In this document: positions 8,628-17,295 of the stretch, in pieces | How the letters are laid out: the number at the start of each line of letters is the position of its first letter | Numbering within the stretch: the stretch's first letter is position 1 | Assembly: GCA_021325255.1 (NCBI GenBank) | Contig: JAJPHP010000017.1 | Location: forward strand, 1-40,132 | Reading direction: 5' to 3' | DNA: 40,132 bases | From: Nitrososphaerota archaeon | GTDB lineage: Archaea; Thermoproteota; Nitrososphaeria; Nitrososphaerales; CADDZS01 | Notes under the pieces: model-generated | Told to the model about the DNA's origin: nothing | What the model saw: the letters and a program-made list of their open reading frames with translations, nothing else | Database searches by the model: none | Translations under genes and position numbers: made by a program

Positions 8628-9413
8628 TTGACAGGCGAGTATGTAAAGACAAAGCAGGAAGAAAGTGCTCTCCTGATTACTCTCGATAATCCTCCGGTGA
8701 ACGCCCTAAATTTAAAAATGCTGGAGGAATTGCAGGAAGCGGTCACCGTGGCAAACCAGTCCTCGGAGATCAGAGGGATCGTAATCACTGGATCAGGAGC
8801 AAATGCGTTTTGCGCGGGTGCCGACCTCAAGATAATGCAAAATGTAGAGCCAGAGGATGCCTCAAAGATTGCCGGGATGGGACAGCGCGCGTTTTCATCC
8901 CTTGAAGATTCTCCAAAGCCTGTGATAGCGGCCGTGAATGGTGTCGCAATAGGCGCAGGCAATGAACTTGCGCTCGCCTGTGATCTTAGATTTGTTTCAG
9001 ACCGGGCGAGATTTGGCAATACTGAGGTAAATCTGGGGCTGATTCCTGCATTTGGTGGAACTCAAAGACTCAGCAGACTGGTTGGGAAAGCGAAATCCAA
9101 GGAGCTCATCTTCTCTGGACAAATAATTAGTGCGCAAGAAGCCTATAGGATTGGATTGGTAAACAAAGTGGTACCAGATGGCGAGGAAGTTAGGGCGTCT
9201 GTAGATTACATCAGAATGCTCGCAGCAAAGTGCTCGCCACTAGCAGTATCACAGGCAAAGATTGCTATTGACAAGGGGTTGCAAAAGGCTTCTCTCCAGG
9301 AAGCTCTTGAATGCGAGGTGGACGCGATCAAAGTACTCTCGCAGAGTGAGGACCTGAAAGAAGGAATACTGGCATTTCTCGAAAAGAGGCCTCCTAGGTT
9401 TGCGGGGAAGTAA
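8628..9413 (+). CDS. Enoyl-CoA hydratase (crotonase family)
   Basis: Crotonase-fold enzyme of 261 residues, adding water to trans-2-enoyl-CoA in the second step of beta-oxidation. The oxyanion-hole segment is FCAGADLK (61-68). Both glutamates of true hydratases are present: E113 in GNELALACD and E133 in NTEVNLGLIP, followed by the GGTQRL motif. This separates it from isomerases or decarboxylases that lack one of them. The only in-frame start near the expected N-terminus is TTG at 8628. An AT-rich stretch (TTTTAAT) precedes it closely. The stop is followed by an acyl-CoA dehydrogenase on the same strand after 85-127 bases, depending on its start. Confidence 0.93.
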   Translation: MTGEYVKTKQEESALLITLDNPPVNALNLKMLEELQEAVTVANQSSEIRGIVITGSGANAFCAGADLKIMQNVEPEDASKIAGMGQRAFSSLEDSPKPVIAAVNGVAIGAGNELALACDLRFVSDRARFGNTEVNLGLIPAFGGTQRLSRLVGKAKSKELIFSGQIISAQEAYRIGLVNKVVPDGEEVRASVDYIRMLAAKCSPLAVSQAKIAIDKGLQKASLQEALECEVDAIKVLSQSEDLKEGILAFLEKRPPRFAGK

Positions 9414-9540
9414 TGAGGGGCACTTACATGCTTCCTTTGGTCTGGAATGCACTCTCAAGTAATACTCTGATTGATACCGAGGCCGACGAAAAGAAAACTT
9501 GAGGCCTGACCCTTACAGCGGCCGGTCAAAACGCCAAAGA

Positions 9541-10728
9541 ATGTACGATTATAGACTTGCCGAGGAATATGAACTACTTCGCTCTGCACTCTGCGAATTT
9601 CTGCAGTGCGAAATTGCCGGTAGTGCGGAGTACTATGACAAGGCGGAGCAGTTTCCGGAAGAAAACATTGCAAAGTTCGCAAAGCGCGGGTACCTTGGGA
9701 TTCCGATCCCAGAAAAGTACGAAGGTGCGGAACTTGGAGAGCTGGGCTACGGTGTTGCAATCCAAGAGATAAGCAAGGTCTGTTCAGCGCACGGAACAAT
9801 TATCGGAGCGCACACGGGGCTCTGTGAGGTTCCGATATACCTCTTTGGAAACACTGATCAAAGATCTCAATACTTGCCAGATCTGGCATCTGGCAGGAAG
9901 CTGGGCGCTTTCTGCCTGACCGAACCCGGCGCAGGAAGTGATGCTGCAAATATACGGACAACGGCGACTAGGGATGGCGATAACTACATTCTCAACGGTA
10001 CAAAACAATTCATCACGAACGGAGACAGGGCAGATACCATAGTTGTCTTCGCAGCAAACGATCTCTCACTCGGCGCATTCGGTGGGATAACCGCGTTCAT
10101 CGTTGAGCGAAAGAAATTTGGTGGAATAACGACCTCGAAGGTTGAGAAGAAGATGGGAATCAGGGCATCCTCCACGGCTCAGGTTGTCTTTGAGGATTGC
10201 CACGTACCGAAGGAGAATGTACTTGGCAAGTTCGGGCTTGGCTTCCTTGTCGCGCTGACTGCCCTTGATGGTGGAAGGGCTTCACTCTCAGCGGGCGCTG
10301 TTGGAGGAGCTGAGATGGCCCTTGAATTCATGGTTGACTGGGTAGAGCAGAAGGAAGAACTGGCTAGGGATGAAGCCGTTCAGCGAATGATAGCAGATAC
10401 TGTGATTGATGCACACACTGCGAGGCTAACGAGTTATCAATCGCTTGCAGAGGTCGATTCATATTTCTCTAGGCTTGCAAACGGTGTGAAGATTCCGAGA
10501 GAGGAGAGAGAGGCAATTTCTAGGCACACCGCGATAGCAAAAGCGTACTGTTCCGAGGTCGCAAGTCGAAGCCTCGAAAGAGCACTACAAGTGCTCGGAA
10601 TGCACGGATATACCGAGGGTTTGGGGCTGGAGAGGGGGTATCGCGATTCGTTCATCTCTGAAATCTACGAAGGCACAAACGATATTCAACGATTAATCAT
10701 CGCTCGGGACATTCTTGGGCTGACATAG
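9541..10728 (+). CDS. Acyl-CoA dehydrogenase
   Basis: Second acyl-CoA dehydrogenase, 395 residues from the ATG at 9541; the frame is open back to a TTG at 9499. It has the canonical flavin and substrate motifs CLTEPGAGSDA and FITNG. The catalytic glutamate is in IYEGTNDIQR near the C-terminus (E391 counted from the TTG). The helix before it, LGMHGYTEGLGLERGYRD, is typical. It has a more standard active site than the enzyme at 1.5 kb and is close to short/medium- or branched-chain dehydrogenases. It would reduce the ETF pair encoded immediately downstream (inference from neighbourhood). Confidence 0.93.
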   Translation: MYDYRLAEEYELLRSALCEFLQCEIAGSAEYYDKAEQFPEENIAKFAKRGYLGIPIPEKYEGAELGELGYGVAIQEISKVCSAHGTIIGAHTGLCEVPIYLFGNTDQRSQYLPDLASGRKLGAFCLTEPGAGSDAANIRTTATRDGDNYILNGTKQFITNGDRADTIVVFAANDLSLGAFGGITAFIVERKKFGGITTSKVEKKMGIRASSTAQVVFEDCHVPKENVLGKFGLGFLVALTALDGGRASLSAGAVGGAEMALEFMVDWVEQKEELARDEAVQRMIADTVIDAHTARLTSYQSLAEVDSYFSRLANGVKIPREEREAISRHTAIAKAYCSEVASRSLERALQVLGMHGYTEGLGLERGYRDSFISEIYEGTNDIQRLIIARDILGLT

Positions 10729-10764
10729 AGTGGGTTTTTGCACACAAAATGTGCTGATCTTCAA

Positions 10765-11442
10765 ATGGCATCACCTGGCCGCCCGCGAGTGCTTGTCTAT
10801 GTGCAGGCGCTACCGACTTCAGTTGAGGTCGATCTATCTGGGAGAAATTCTGAGCCCAATTTTGAAAGATGCTTCAAGAATTCAGATTTTGTCATGGCAC
10901 ACTCGAGCAAGTTAGCTATTTCCAAGGCGCTGGAGTTAAGCGGAGCAGAAGTTGTTGCAGTAGGCTTCACTCCAATCCTTCGCGAGGCCCTAGTTCAGGG
11001 AGCATCGAGTGCAATACCCGTTCCGCTTTGCTCCGATCCTATAGATCAGTCGGCATCATTTCCACAAGAGGCTCAGAGTCAAATACTAATTGGCGAATGC
11101 TTGGATGGTTTCTTCACAGGAGCGAGTTTTGCCGGCGTTCTCGCCCTGAGACTCGGATTTTCGCTTGAGGTGTGGGACGGTGATAGCTTGGCGGAGCACA
11201 GGCCTAGCAATGTCACGCTGGTCAAAGACAATTGTGGAAGGCCAAAAATGCCTGACATTCGACGTATCAGAATGGCTGTAAGCCATTCTTTCACTTCGCA
11301 AGGGATTAGTGGTAAGTTCAGAGTGTCAAAGAAGGAGCAACGTGACGAGCGAAAAAGAAGTAGCGAGGTATTGATCGGAAATCTTGAGGAACAGTCGGTG
11401 GCACTTCGAAAGCGCCTGAGGAGAGCTCTTGGGGCAGTCTGA
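10765..11442 (+). CDS. Divergent electron-transfer flavoprotein beta subunit
   Basis: EtfB-like protein, about 225 residues from the ATG at 10765; a TTG at 10738 is in frame upstream. Similarity is in the overall pattern: N-terminal RVLVYVQALPTS strand, an ALELSGAEVVAVG segment, ILIGECLDG strand-turn, and a C-terminal GRPKMPDIRRIRMA stretch matching the arginine-rich EtfB tail. The nucleotide-binding loop, DGDTAQVGP in ordinary EtfB, is replaced by LDGFFTGASFAG. AMP binding is therefore doubtful. It lies just after an acyl-CoA dehydrogenase and just before an EtfA-like frame, the classical order. The function is probably electron transfer from acyl-CoA dehydrogenases, but with a changed or lost cofactor. 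ETF assignment is good; activity is uncertain. Confidence 0.7.
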   Translation: MASPGRPRVLVYVQALPTSVEVDLSGRNSEPNFERCFKNSDFVMAHSSKLAISKALELSGAEVVAVGFTPILREALVQGASSAIPVPLCSDPIDQSASFPQEAQSQILIGECLDGFFTGASFAGVLALRLGFSLEVWDGDSLAEHRPSNVTLVKDNCGRPKMPDIRRIRMAVSHSFTSQGISGKFRVSKKEQRDERKRSSEVLIGNLEEQSVALRKRLRRALGAV

Positions 11443-11471
11443 AAGGACAATTCGATAAGCTTACGAGGGAG

Positions 11472-12379
11472 ATGACATCATCCTGATAGCAGTTCTTGCA
11501 GAGTCTGAAGGGGAGAAACTCTTAGGCAAAGCTCGGGAGCTCGCTGATTATCAGGGATATCATGTTCTGGCCTTTTGCTCCGAGAATGAGGAGTCGGAGA
11601 AGGCGAAGAGGTGCGTTTCTCTTGGCGCCGACGAGGTTCGCGTATTCGACTTCGGCGCCGATTGTTCTCGTTGGGTTCAGGCTATATCGGAGGCAATCCA
11701 GACCGAGCCAACGCTACGGATGGTCATGTTCCCTTCGTCCTTGATCGGTAACTTCATCCTGGGAGCTGTCTACGCTTCGACACCATCCAAGATTGGATCT
11801 GTAATGGATCGCGCTGATTACGTCGGCGAGAGCACTGCTGGGAAGACGATCCCCTCATGCGGTGCGGATGTCGACTCTCTTCCCGCGGAAAGGAAGGTCT
11901 GCCTCTGGTCAGTCAAGCTTTCCTCGATCGTGGAGCCTTTCCAGGACTCTATGAGAAAAGGCAAAATCGTGCGCGTATCAAGCCCTCTCCCAGGAAAAGT
12001 TCAGAGGGGGGCAGCGAAGCAATGGCGCCTCAAAGAAAATTGGAGAACGTCCCGAGAATCTGCTTCCCAACTAGTGATACTGCTTGGCAGCGAAGAACAC
12101 CCAACGCTAGACCAAAAGGAGCGACTAAACCCAAAACTGATTAATGATCTTGCAACCAAACTCGACGCTTTGATTCTGCAAGAAGCCGATTCCGCCGGTC
12201 GCGTGATTTACGGCCCTTGCCTTGCAATAGGAGTGGCATCGCAGATTCGAGGATTGCCCTATTTCCAGGGCGATCTAATTTCGGTCTGCTCGGACCGGTC
12301 GGCACCGATCGTAAAGATCTCGGATCTTGCGATCATATCATCGGAGATCAATCGATTGCTCGAAACGCTGCTTGATTAG
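11472..12379 (+). CDS. Divergent ETF alpha subunit, start unclear
   Basis: EtfA-like protein of about 300 residues. The reading frame is open from 11459 and encodes [20 protein letters not shown] followed by [13 protein letters not shown], the usual EtfA N-terminal domain. It has no ATG, GTG or TTG until 11720, well inside the domain. An ATG at 11472 would fit exactly if one base were added after it; as written it meets a stop after four codons. The C-terminal FAD domain is degraded: the SR..VD.GW...QVGQTG region is missing. Only the final [12 protein letters not shown] and [16 protein letters not shown] strands match. Cofactor loss or change is likely. It overlaps the convergent 3-hydroxyacyl-CoA dehydrogenase gene by four bases. 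Confidence 0.65.
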
Positions 12380-13269
12380 GAATAATCATAGAACCCCTTT
12401 CCTGTCTTTCTTCCAAGGTAGCCAGCTCTTACCATCTTGCGAAGCAACGGACTTGCCCTGTACTTCGGGTCTTGATATTCCCTGTATAGAACCTCCATGA
12501 CATCGAGTAGGACGTCCAGGCCCACAAAGTCTGCTAGTTCAAGGGGGCCCATCGGATGGTTCATTCCAAGTTTCATCACGGTGTCGATATCTTCTTTCGA
12601 TGCAATTCCTTCCTCTAGGGCAAAGATAGCTTCGTTTATCATCGGACACAGCACTCTGTTTGAGATAAAGCCAGGAGAGTCAGTGACGACAACTGGGGTC
12701 TTTCCCAGTTTCAGCCCGACGGACCGAATCGCCTCGATTGTCATTTCCGAGGTCTGTATTGCGCGAACGATTTCGATTAGCTTCATTACCGGTACGGGAT
12801 TGAAGAAGTGCATTCCCGCGACACGTCTGGAATTTGACACCAAACCAGCGAGCTGGGTGACCGGAATTGAAGAAGTATTCGTAGCTAGGATTGCATCTGC
12901 TGAGCATATCTTGCCAAGCTTTTTGAAAATGTCGCTCTTGATCTCTATCTTTTCGAGGGCCGCTTCGACCACGAGCTCCCGATCAGAAAAACCAGAAAGG
13001 TCGGGACATGGAGCGACCCTTGAGAGGGTTTCGTCTCTTTGTGCTTCTGAAAGCCTCCCTTTCGAAACGGAGCGATCAAGGTTGTTTTTGATTCTCTTTA
13101 TACCGCCATTTATGAAATCCAGGCTAACGTCATTCATTTTCACGTTGAAACCAGACTGAGCAAAGACCTGAGCTATGCCATGACCCATCGTGCCAGCCCC
13201 TATCACTCCGACTTTGCTTATACTCTCAAGATTTGCACCCTTATTCGAAGTCCCTGCCGTCATGGTCAT
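12376..13269 (-). CDS. 3-hydroxybutyryl-CoA dehydrogenase
   Basis: NAD(P)-dependent 3-hydroxyacyl-CoA dehydrogenase of 297 residues. Motifs: [11 protein letters not shown]ossmann loop, LVVEAALE, catalytic histidine in [20 protein letters not shown], and [16 protein letters not shown], which is typical of the short-chain 3-hydroxybutyryl-CoA type. It ends with [11 protein letters not shown]. The ATG at 13269 is fixed by a perfect AAGGAGGA five bases upstream. That is an unusually strong signal here, as most neighbours use weak signals or none. It is the second such enzyme in the cluster and lacks the insertion of the first. It is convergent with the EtfA-like gene, so it forms a separate transcription unit. 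Confidence 0.94.
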   Translation of the reverse strand: MTMTAGTSNKGANLESISKVGVIGAGTMGHGIAQVFAQSGFNVKMNDVSLDFINGGIKRIKNNLDRSVSKGRLSEAQRDETLSRVAPCPDLSGFSDRELVVEAALEKIEIKSDIFKKLGKICSADAILATNTSSIPVTQLAGLVSNSRRVAGMHFFNPVPVMKLIEIVRAIQTSEMTIEAIRSVGLKLGKTPVVVTDSPGFISNRVLCPMINEAIFALEEGIASKEDIDTVMKLGMNHPMGPLELADFVGLDVLLDVMEVLYREYQDPKYRASPLLRKMVRAGYLGRKTGKGFYDYS

Positions 13270-13274
13270 TGAAA

Positions 13275-13282
13275 TCCTCCTT
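13275..13282 (-). promoter_or_regulatory. Strong Shine-Dalgarno site
   Basis: AAGGAGGA on the minus strand, separated by TTTCA from the ATG of the 3-hydroxybutyryl-CoA dehydrogenase. It decides the start codon. Confidence 0.85.
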
Positions 13283-13472
13283 CATTCCTCCTCTTTCTTG
13301 CTACGCTCCACTATACTTATCTTGATGAGAAAAGAATCTCCTGCTTTGAAATAGGTTTTTGCATAATGCGGTGGATCGTCGAGAAGGAAGCCTTGACTCC
13401 TTTACTCGCTGTTATTGAAATCAATGTCTATACAAGCGACGCTTTTGAATTACAATTAAGTGACGCAAATCA

Positions 13473-14546
13473 ATGCTCTTCTTGATAGGCCTAGGTCTTG
13501 AGCAATCTCCATCGACATTGGCAATGCAAGAAATGAAATCCTGCAACCGTGTTTTTTACGAAACATACACTTCTCCGATCATAAATGAGCCAGCCACAGT
13601 GGAACTATCCGTTCTTTTGGGCGACAGGTTTGAGAAGGTCAGTAGAGAATTCGTAGAGGACGGGCGGAAGATAATCGAACTTGCAAAGTCAGGCAAGGTG
13701 GCTCTTGTCTGTTCTGGAGACCCACTCGTGGCAACCACTCACCAAGAACTACGGACAAGGACCCTCGAAGCGGGAATCGAGACTAGGGTGATTCACGGGA
13801 GTTCGATACTGTGTGCGATTTCGGGCGAGTTTGGGCTCCATTCATACAGTTTTGGGAGATGTGTAACACTAACTGATGAACCGATGCAGCATACCGCCTA
13901 CAACACGATTTTTCAAAACATGTTGCTGGGTCTACATACTGCGATATTGTTACAGTGGGATCAGTCCAGAGATTTCTTCCTTTCTCCAAGTCAAGCTACC
14001 AAGTTGCTTTGTGACGCGGAAAATGACCTCAAGTACAATTTGATAAGACCGGAGACAAGAATTCTGGTGGGGTCAAGACTCGGAACTTCAAAGCCAAGCT
14101 TGAAAGCCACGACCGTTGAATCTCTCTCCACTGAGGATTTTGGGAGCCCGCCACATGTTCTCGTCATTCCCGGCAAATTGCATTTCACCGAAAGGGAGGC
14201 GCTTGCCGTGATTACGCACAGAAGTCCAGACTGGCTTACCGATAACTCGGATGGCATTCCAAAGTTATCTCGAAAGATGGTTGAAAAGTATTCGCAAAAA
14301 ACGTTGGCCGCTCTTTCTCGAGCTAGACGAGCAGTCGAATTGCTACCCACGGGTGAAGAAGGCACTACGATCCGGAAGAGTCGTGCTCGGTTTGCTGACG
14401 TCTTTGAAAACGTGGAATGCTATACACGAGACGCGGTAAGATTCCTCAACGAGGGCCGAGAGGAACTAGCTGTGCTGAGCATTGGATATGCGGAAGGACT
14501 TCTTGACTCACTCAGATTTGCCGGGCTCCTCGAATTCGAGTGGTGA
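13473..14546 (+). CDS. dphB: Diphthine synthase fused to a DUF357 domain
   Basis: The first 255 residues or so are DphB, the SAM-dependent methyltransferase that builds diphthamide on elongation factor 2. It opens with MLFLIGLGLEQSPSTL. The GKVALVCSGDPLVATTH motif follows, then HGSSILCAISGEFGLHSYSFG, and the domain closes with VIPGKLHFTEREAL. About 100 further residues follow. They contain MVEKYSQKTLAALSRA and the helical segment with YTRDAVRFLNEGREELAVLS and GYAEGLLDSL, matching the archaeal DUF357 helical domain. A lone DphB is near 260 residues, so this 357-residue protein is a fusion. An AATTACAATTA box at 13447-13457 just upstream of the ATG suggests a leaderless mRNA. The DphB role is secure; the role of the appended domain is unknown. 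Confidence 0.9.
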   Translation: MLFLIGLGLEQSPSTLAMQEMKSCNRVFYETYTSPIINEPATVELSVLLGDRFEKVSREFVEDGRKIIELAKSGKVALVCSGDPLVATTHQELRTRTLEAGIETRVIHGSSILCAISGEFGLHSYSFGRCVTLTDEPMQHTAYNTIFQNMLLGLHTAILLQWDQSRDFFLSPSQATKLLCDAENDLKYNLIRPETRILVGSRLGTSKPSLKATTVESLSTEDFGSPPHVLVIPGKLHFTEREALAVITHRSPDWLTDNSDGIPKLSRKMVEKYSQKTLAALSRARRAVELLPTGEEGTTIRKSRARFADVFENVECYTRDAVRFLNEGREELAVLSIGYAEGLLDSLRFAGLLEFEW

Positions 14547-14554
14547 TACGCGCC

Positions 14555-15592
14555 CTAAAAGAGTAGCGTTACAATCAAGAGGGCAGCAAGTCCTGAGAGG
14601 ATAGGTATCGGCAGGCCCGGAGCAACATCCTTATTCCTGAAGGCATAAAACGAGACCAAGAGGCCGGCGTCAACTGCGACCAAGACGACCACGAATGCAA
14701 ACATATTCTTGATAATCAGAGCGACCGCTGGAACCATGGAGTAGAAGGCAATGTCTGCCATGCCGATCTCAATCTTATCAATGTTCACCGTGAGGAGCCC
14801 AAAGTCAGGCCATCCGCCGGATTCTCGGCGCTTCGTTCTGCACTTGTTTTGTGCCTCATCGCCATCCGCTTGGGATATCCCCTGCATCTGAGAATCCGTC
14901 TTGTCGCTTCTCGACTTTCCGGCAGGATTTTCTTCATCTCGGGATTTTCCAACCTGCCTCACGAGCCGGCCTAGCCTCCCAAAGTAGATGGCATAGATAT
15001 CAAAGAATGAGTAAACCGCGGGTACAATCCAGTTAAGCGGTGTCTGCAAAAGTACCGGAAACGAGCTTCCGAGTTCCAAGGCAAGAACCAGCGCAAGCGC
15101 GTTTACAAGCCACGGTCGCCTACCGAAAGCAGCGAGGATGGTGGCAAGCGAAGCAACTGCGGCGGCTATAAAGGGGAGGGCTGAGTAGAGGCCCGTGATG
15201 AAGGATACGTACAACTCTGTGACGTTAAAAATCAGAAAAACCGAAACTATGATTGAAAACAGTTTCATCCTCTTCTTCCTATACAAATATGCTAGCAAGG
15301 ATATGACAACAATATTTGCACCAACAAAGAGTGCCGCGAGCAGAAAAGATGCGTCGAGCCCGTTACCTGCTGGATTCTGAAACTGAGGCGTGGACTGTGG
15401 AACCGAGACGCTTTCGTTCAATGAATGCGGAATAACGATTACAGCGCCGGTAGAATTTGATTGCCCGGTGGAGGGAGGGTTTACGGCCGCGACTCCTGTT
15501 GAGACTCGAAGCAACGTTACCATCGAGATGATTTGGAAGGCTATAGTCACTCCGAGAAGCAGAAGCTCGCTCCTCTCTATCAGACGCGGCAA
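14555..15592 (-). CDS. Presenilin/SPP-like intramembrane aspartyl protease
   Basis: Membrane protein of 345 residues, not a standard annotation target but carrying the presenilin/signal-peptide-peptidase pattern. The first catalytic aspartate motif is YSFFDIYAIYFGR (D198, equivalent to YD). A charged cytoplasmic loop follows (about 208-262). The second aspartate is in IEIGMADIAFYSM (D280, in the position of GxGD), and the PAL-like segment is LPIP (327-330). Hydrophobic spans lie near 10-30, 81-103, 111-133, 137-155, 162-180, 185-205, 275-293, 296-315 and 326-344. Residues 35-80 form an external Ser/Asn/Pro-rich loop. Such enzymes cut transmembrane peptides in the bilayer. The start is TTG at 15592. 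The GxGD glycine is Ala here (GMAD), a point to check. Confidence 0.65.
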   Translation of the reverse strand: MPRLIERSELLLLGVTIAFQIISMVTLLRVSTGVAAVNPPSTGQSNSTGAVIVIPHSLNESVSVPQSTPQFQNPAGNGLDASFLLAALFVGANIVVISLLAYLYRKKRMKLFSIIVSVFLIFNVTELYVSFITGLYSALPFIAAAVASLATILAAFGRRPWLVNALALVLALELGSSFPVLLQTPLNWIVPAVYSFFDIYAIYFGRLGRLVRQVGKSRDEENPAGKSRSDKTDSQMQGISQADGDEAQNKCRTKRRESGGWPDFGLLTVNIDKIEIGMADIAFYSMVPAVALIIKNMFAFVVVLVAVDAGLLVSFYAFRNKDVAPGLPIPILSGLAALLIVTLLF

Positions 15593-15688
15593 CTTGAAAC
15601 AGGCGCCTCTTTCTTTCCTTTTGTTTCGAAAGCAGAATGTGTGAATCGGATGAGCGGAAATCTGTCCAAAAGGAGAATTGTGGGCTCT

Positions 15689-17023
15689 CTAGTCCGTGCC
15701 CGAGAGACCTATCGCCCTCCGTTCCTCTTTGAACGTTGCGCTTCTTATTTCACTGTACAGGGAACCCAGATAGAAAAGGCAGAAAATCGAAAACAGGACC
15801 GCACTTATCGCCATCGCGTCATACCTTAAAGTCCCAGCAAGACCTGTCGTTAGGTTGAGGCTGAGGTTCTGGTAGTATGTGGAGAGCGGCTCGAAGAATC
15901 TAACGAGAAGAGTGTTGTTTGCAATGAGGAACGCTAGAGCAACGATCCAAATTAAATGAAACAATCTCCTTCTGGTCTTGGTGGGAGTAACGTAGTAATC
16001 TATCAATCCAAATCCGATAAAGTAAATTGCATACTGCTCATTGACTACCGTCTTTGTCAGAAAGAAGATCAGTGTTATGAACTGAACGGACAAGAAGAGA
16101 TATCTTTGCTGTTGTGAAGTGTCTGCGGATTTGGCTCGAACCGCTTTGCTGCAAAAATACGTTGCGTAGAGCACCGCGGGTATCCAGGCATAGCTCAGGA
16201 TTTTGACCAGTGCTGACACACTGGGACTGAACGAATTTCCAAAAACATTGTACAAAAATAGCAAGATCCAGTAATTAAGACTGGTGCCCCTTTTCTGTGC
16301 GACGTCCGCGCCCACTCCAATCAGAGACCTTACATTCCAGCTGTTGAATGCGAGATACGGAGCGAGACAGAGTATAACAGAGACGCCCACCGCGATGATC
16401 AGATATTGGACGACTTTTTTGGCCGAACTCTGGGAAAAAGCGAGCACTGGGATGTAGATGAGCGGAATCACTTTGAGGATGAAACCCAGTGATGAGAGGA
16501 GCGCGCTCCTCCTCGTTTCACGAGATAACAAAACGGAAGTCAGCAAAATAATCAAGATGATTTGATCAAACATCCCCCACATTGACGAAATTATCACAGT
16601 AAACGGACAAAGCAACCAAAAGCCGAAAGCCCTAATTGCGGATGTCTTGCCCCTGTATGAGTTTACGATCCAAAGGAGGAGGAAAGCGCAGATTACGTCC
16701 GCAATAATCATGGGTTGCTTCAATAGAAAGTAGTAAACGAAACGGTTACTCGAGCCAGTTACGGTGAAAATGTGGTAGAGACCCGCTTGGAAGAAAGCCC
16801 ACGTTGGAGGATAGCCAATCCAGGTCATATCTCCCGCTCCGGGCATGCTTAGGCCGGCAATGGGGGAGGTCACGGTGTAAGGATCGGTTCCACGTGATAC
16901 GTAATAGCCAAGCCGGAGCCACAGTTCAAAGTCAAAGGGGTGCCCGGTAAATGGCGCAAAAACTTCTCGTATTGCCAGTCCTAGCAACGAGAGAGCCAGG
17001 ATATTTCGGGTGAACTTATCCAA
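15689..17023 (-). CDS. GT-C-type membrane glycosyltransferase
   Basis: Polytopic membrane protein of 444 residues with about eleven or twelve hydrophobic spans. The acidic motif HPFDFELWL in the first extracytoplasmic loop fits GT-C glycosyltransferases that use polyprenyl-phosphate sugars. So do the aromatic segment TWIGYPPTWAFF and the SSMWGMFDQIILIILL segment. The likely job is adding mannose or another hexose to lipid-linked glycans or surface proteins on the outer face of the membrane. TTG at 17023 is the start, with CCCGGTGA about 13 bases upstream. A T-rich TATA-like box lies at 17081-17088 on the minus strand. The presenilin-like gene follows 96 bases downstream on the same strand. 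Donor and acceptor cannot be deduced. Confidence 0.65.
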   Translation of the reverse strand: MDKFTRNILALSLLGLAIREVFAPFTGHPFDFELWLRLGYYVSRGTDPYTVTSPIAGLSMPGAGDMTWIGYPPTWAFFQAGLYHIFTVTGSSNRFVYYFLLKQPMIIADVICAFLLLWIVNSYRGKTSAIRAFGFWLLCPFTVIISSMWGMFDQIILIILLTSVLLSRETRRSALLSSLGFILKVIPLIYIPVLAFSQSSAKKVVQYLIIAVGVSVILCLAPYLAFNSWNVRSLIGVGADVAQKRGTSLNYWILLFLYNVFGNSFSPSVSALVKILSYAWIPAVLYATYFCSKAVRAKSADTSQQQRYLFLSVQFITLIFFLTKTVVNEQYAIYFIGFGLIDYYVTPTKTRRRLFHLIWIVALAFLIANNTLLVRFFEPLSTYYQNLSLNLTTGLAGTLRYDAMAISAVLFSIFCLFYLGSLYSEIRSATFKEERRAIGLSGTD

Positions 17024-17295
17024 AGTAAATCGCTTTCACCGGGAGGATTCGAAATGGTCTTGTTGCCTTGAATTTCAAACATAAAAAGGGAACTTTCAGA
17101 CTATCGGGAGCAGTCAATCAGTGACAAAGAAAGCGCGGGCACAGGGTTGGCCTTTGCTCGCACAAACCTTTTCTACTACCGTGATAGAAGTAACCAACCA
17201 GGCCGGGCGAAGAAATTATTTCAATTCATGGGCCCAGCATAGCAATTCCAAGATAACGCATCAGACAATGAAAGAGGAGAAAGCCAAATCAAGAT

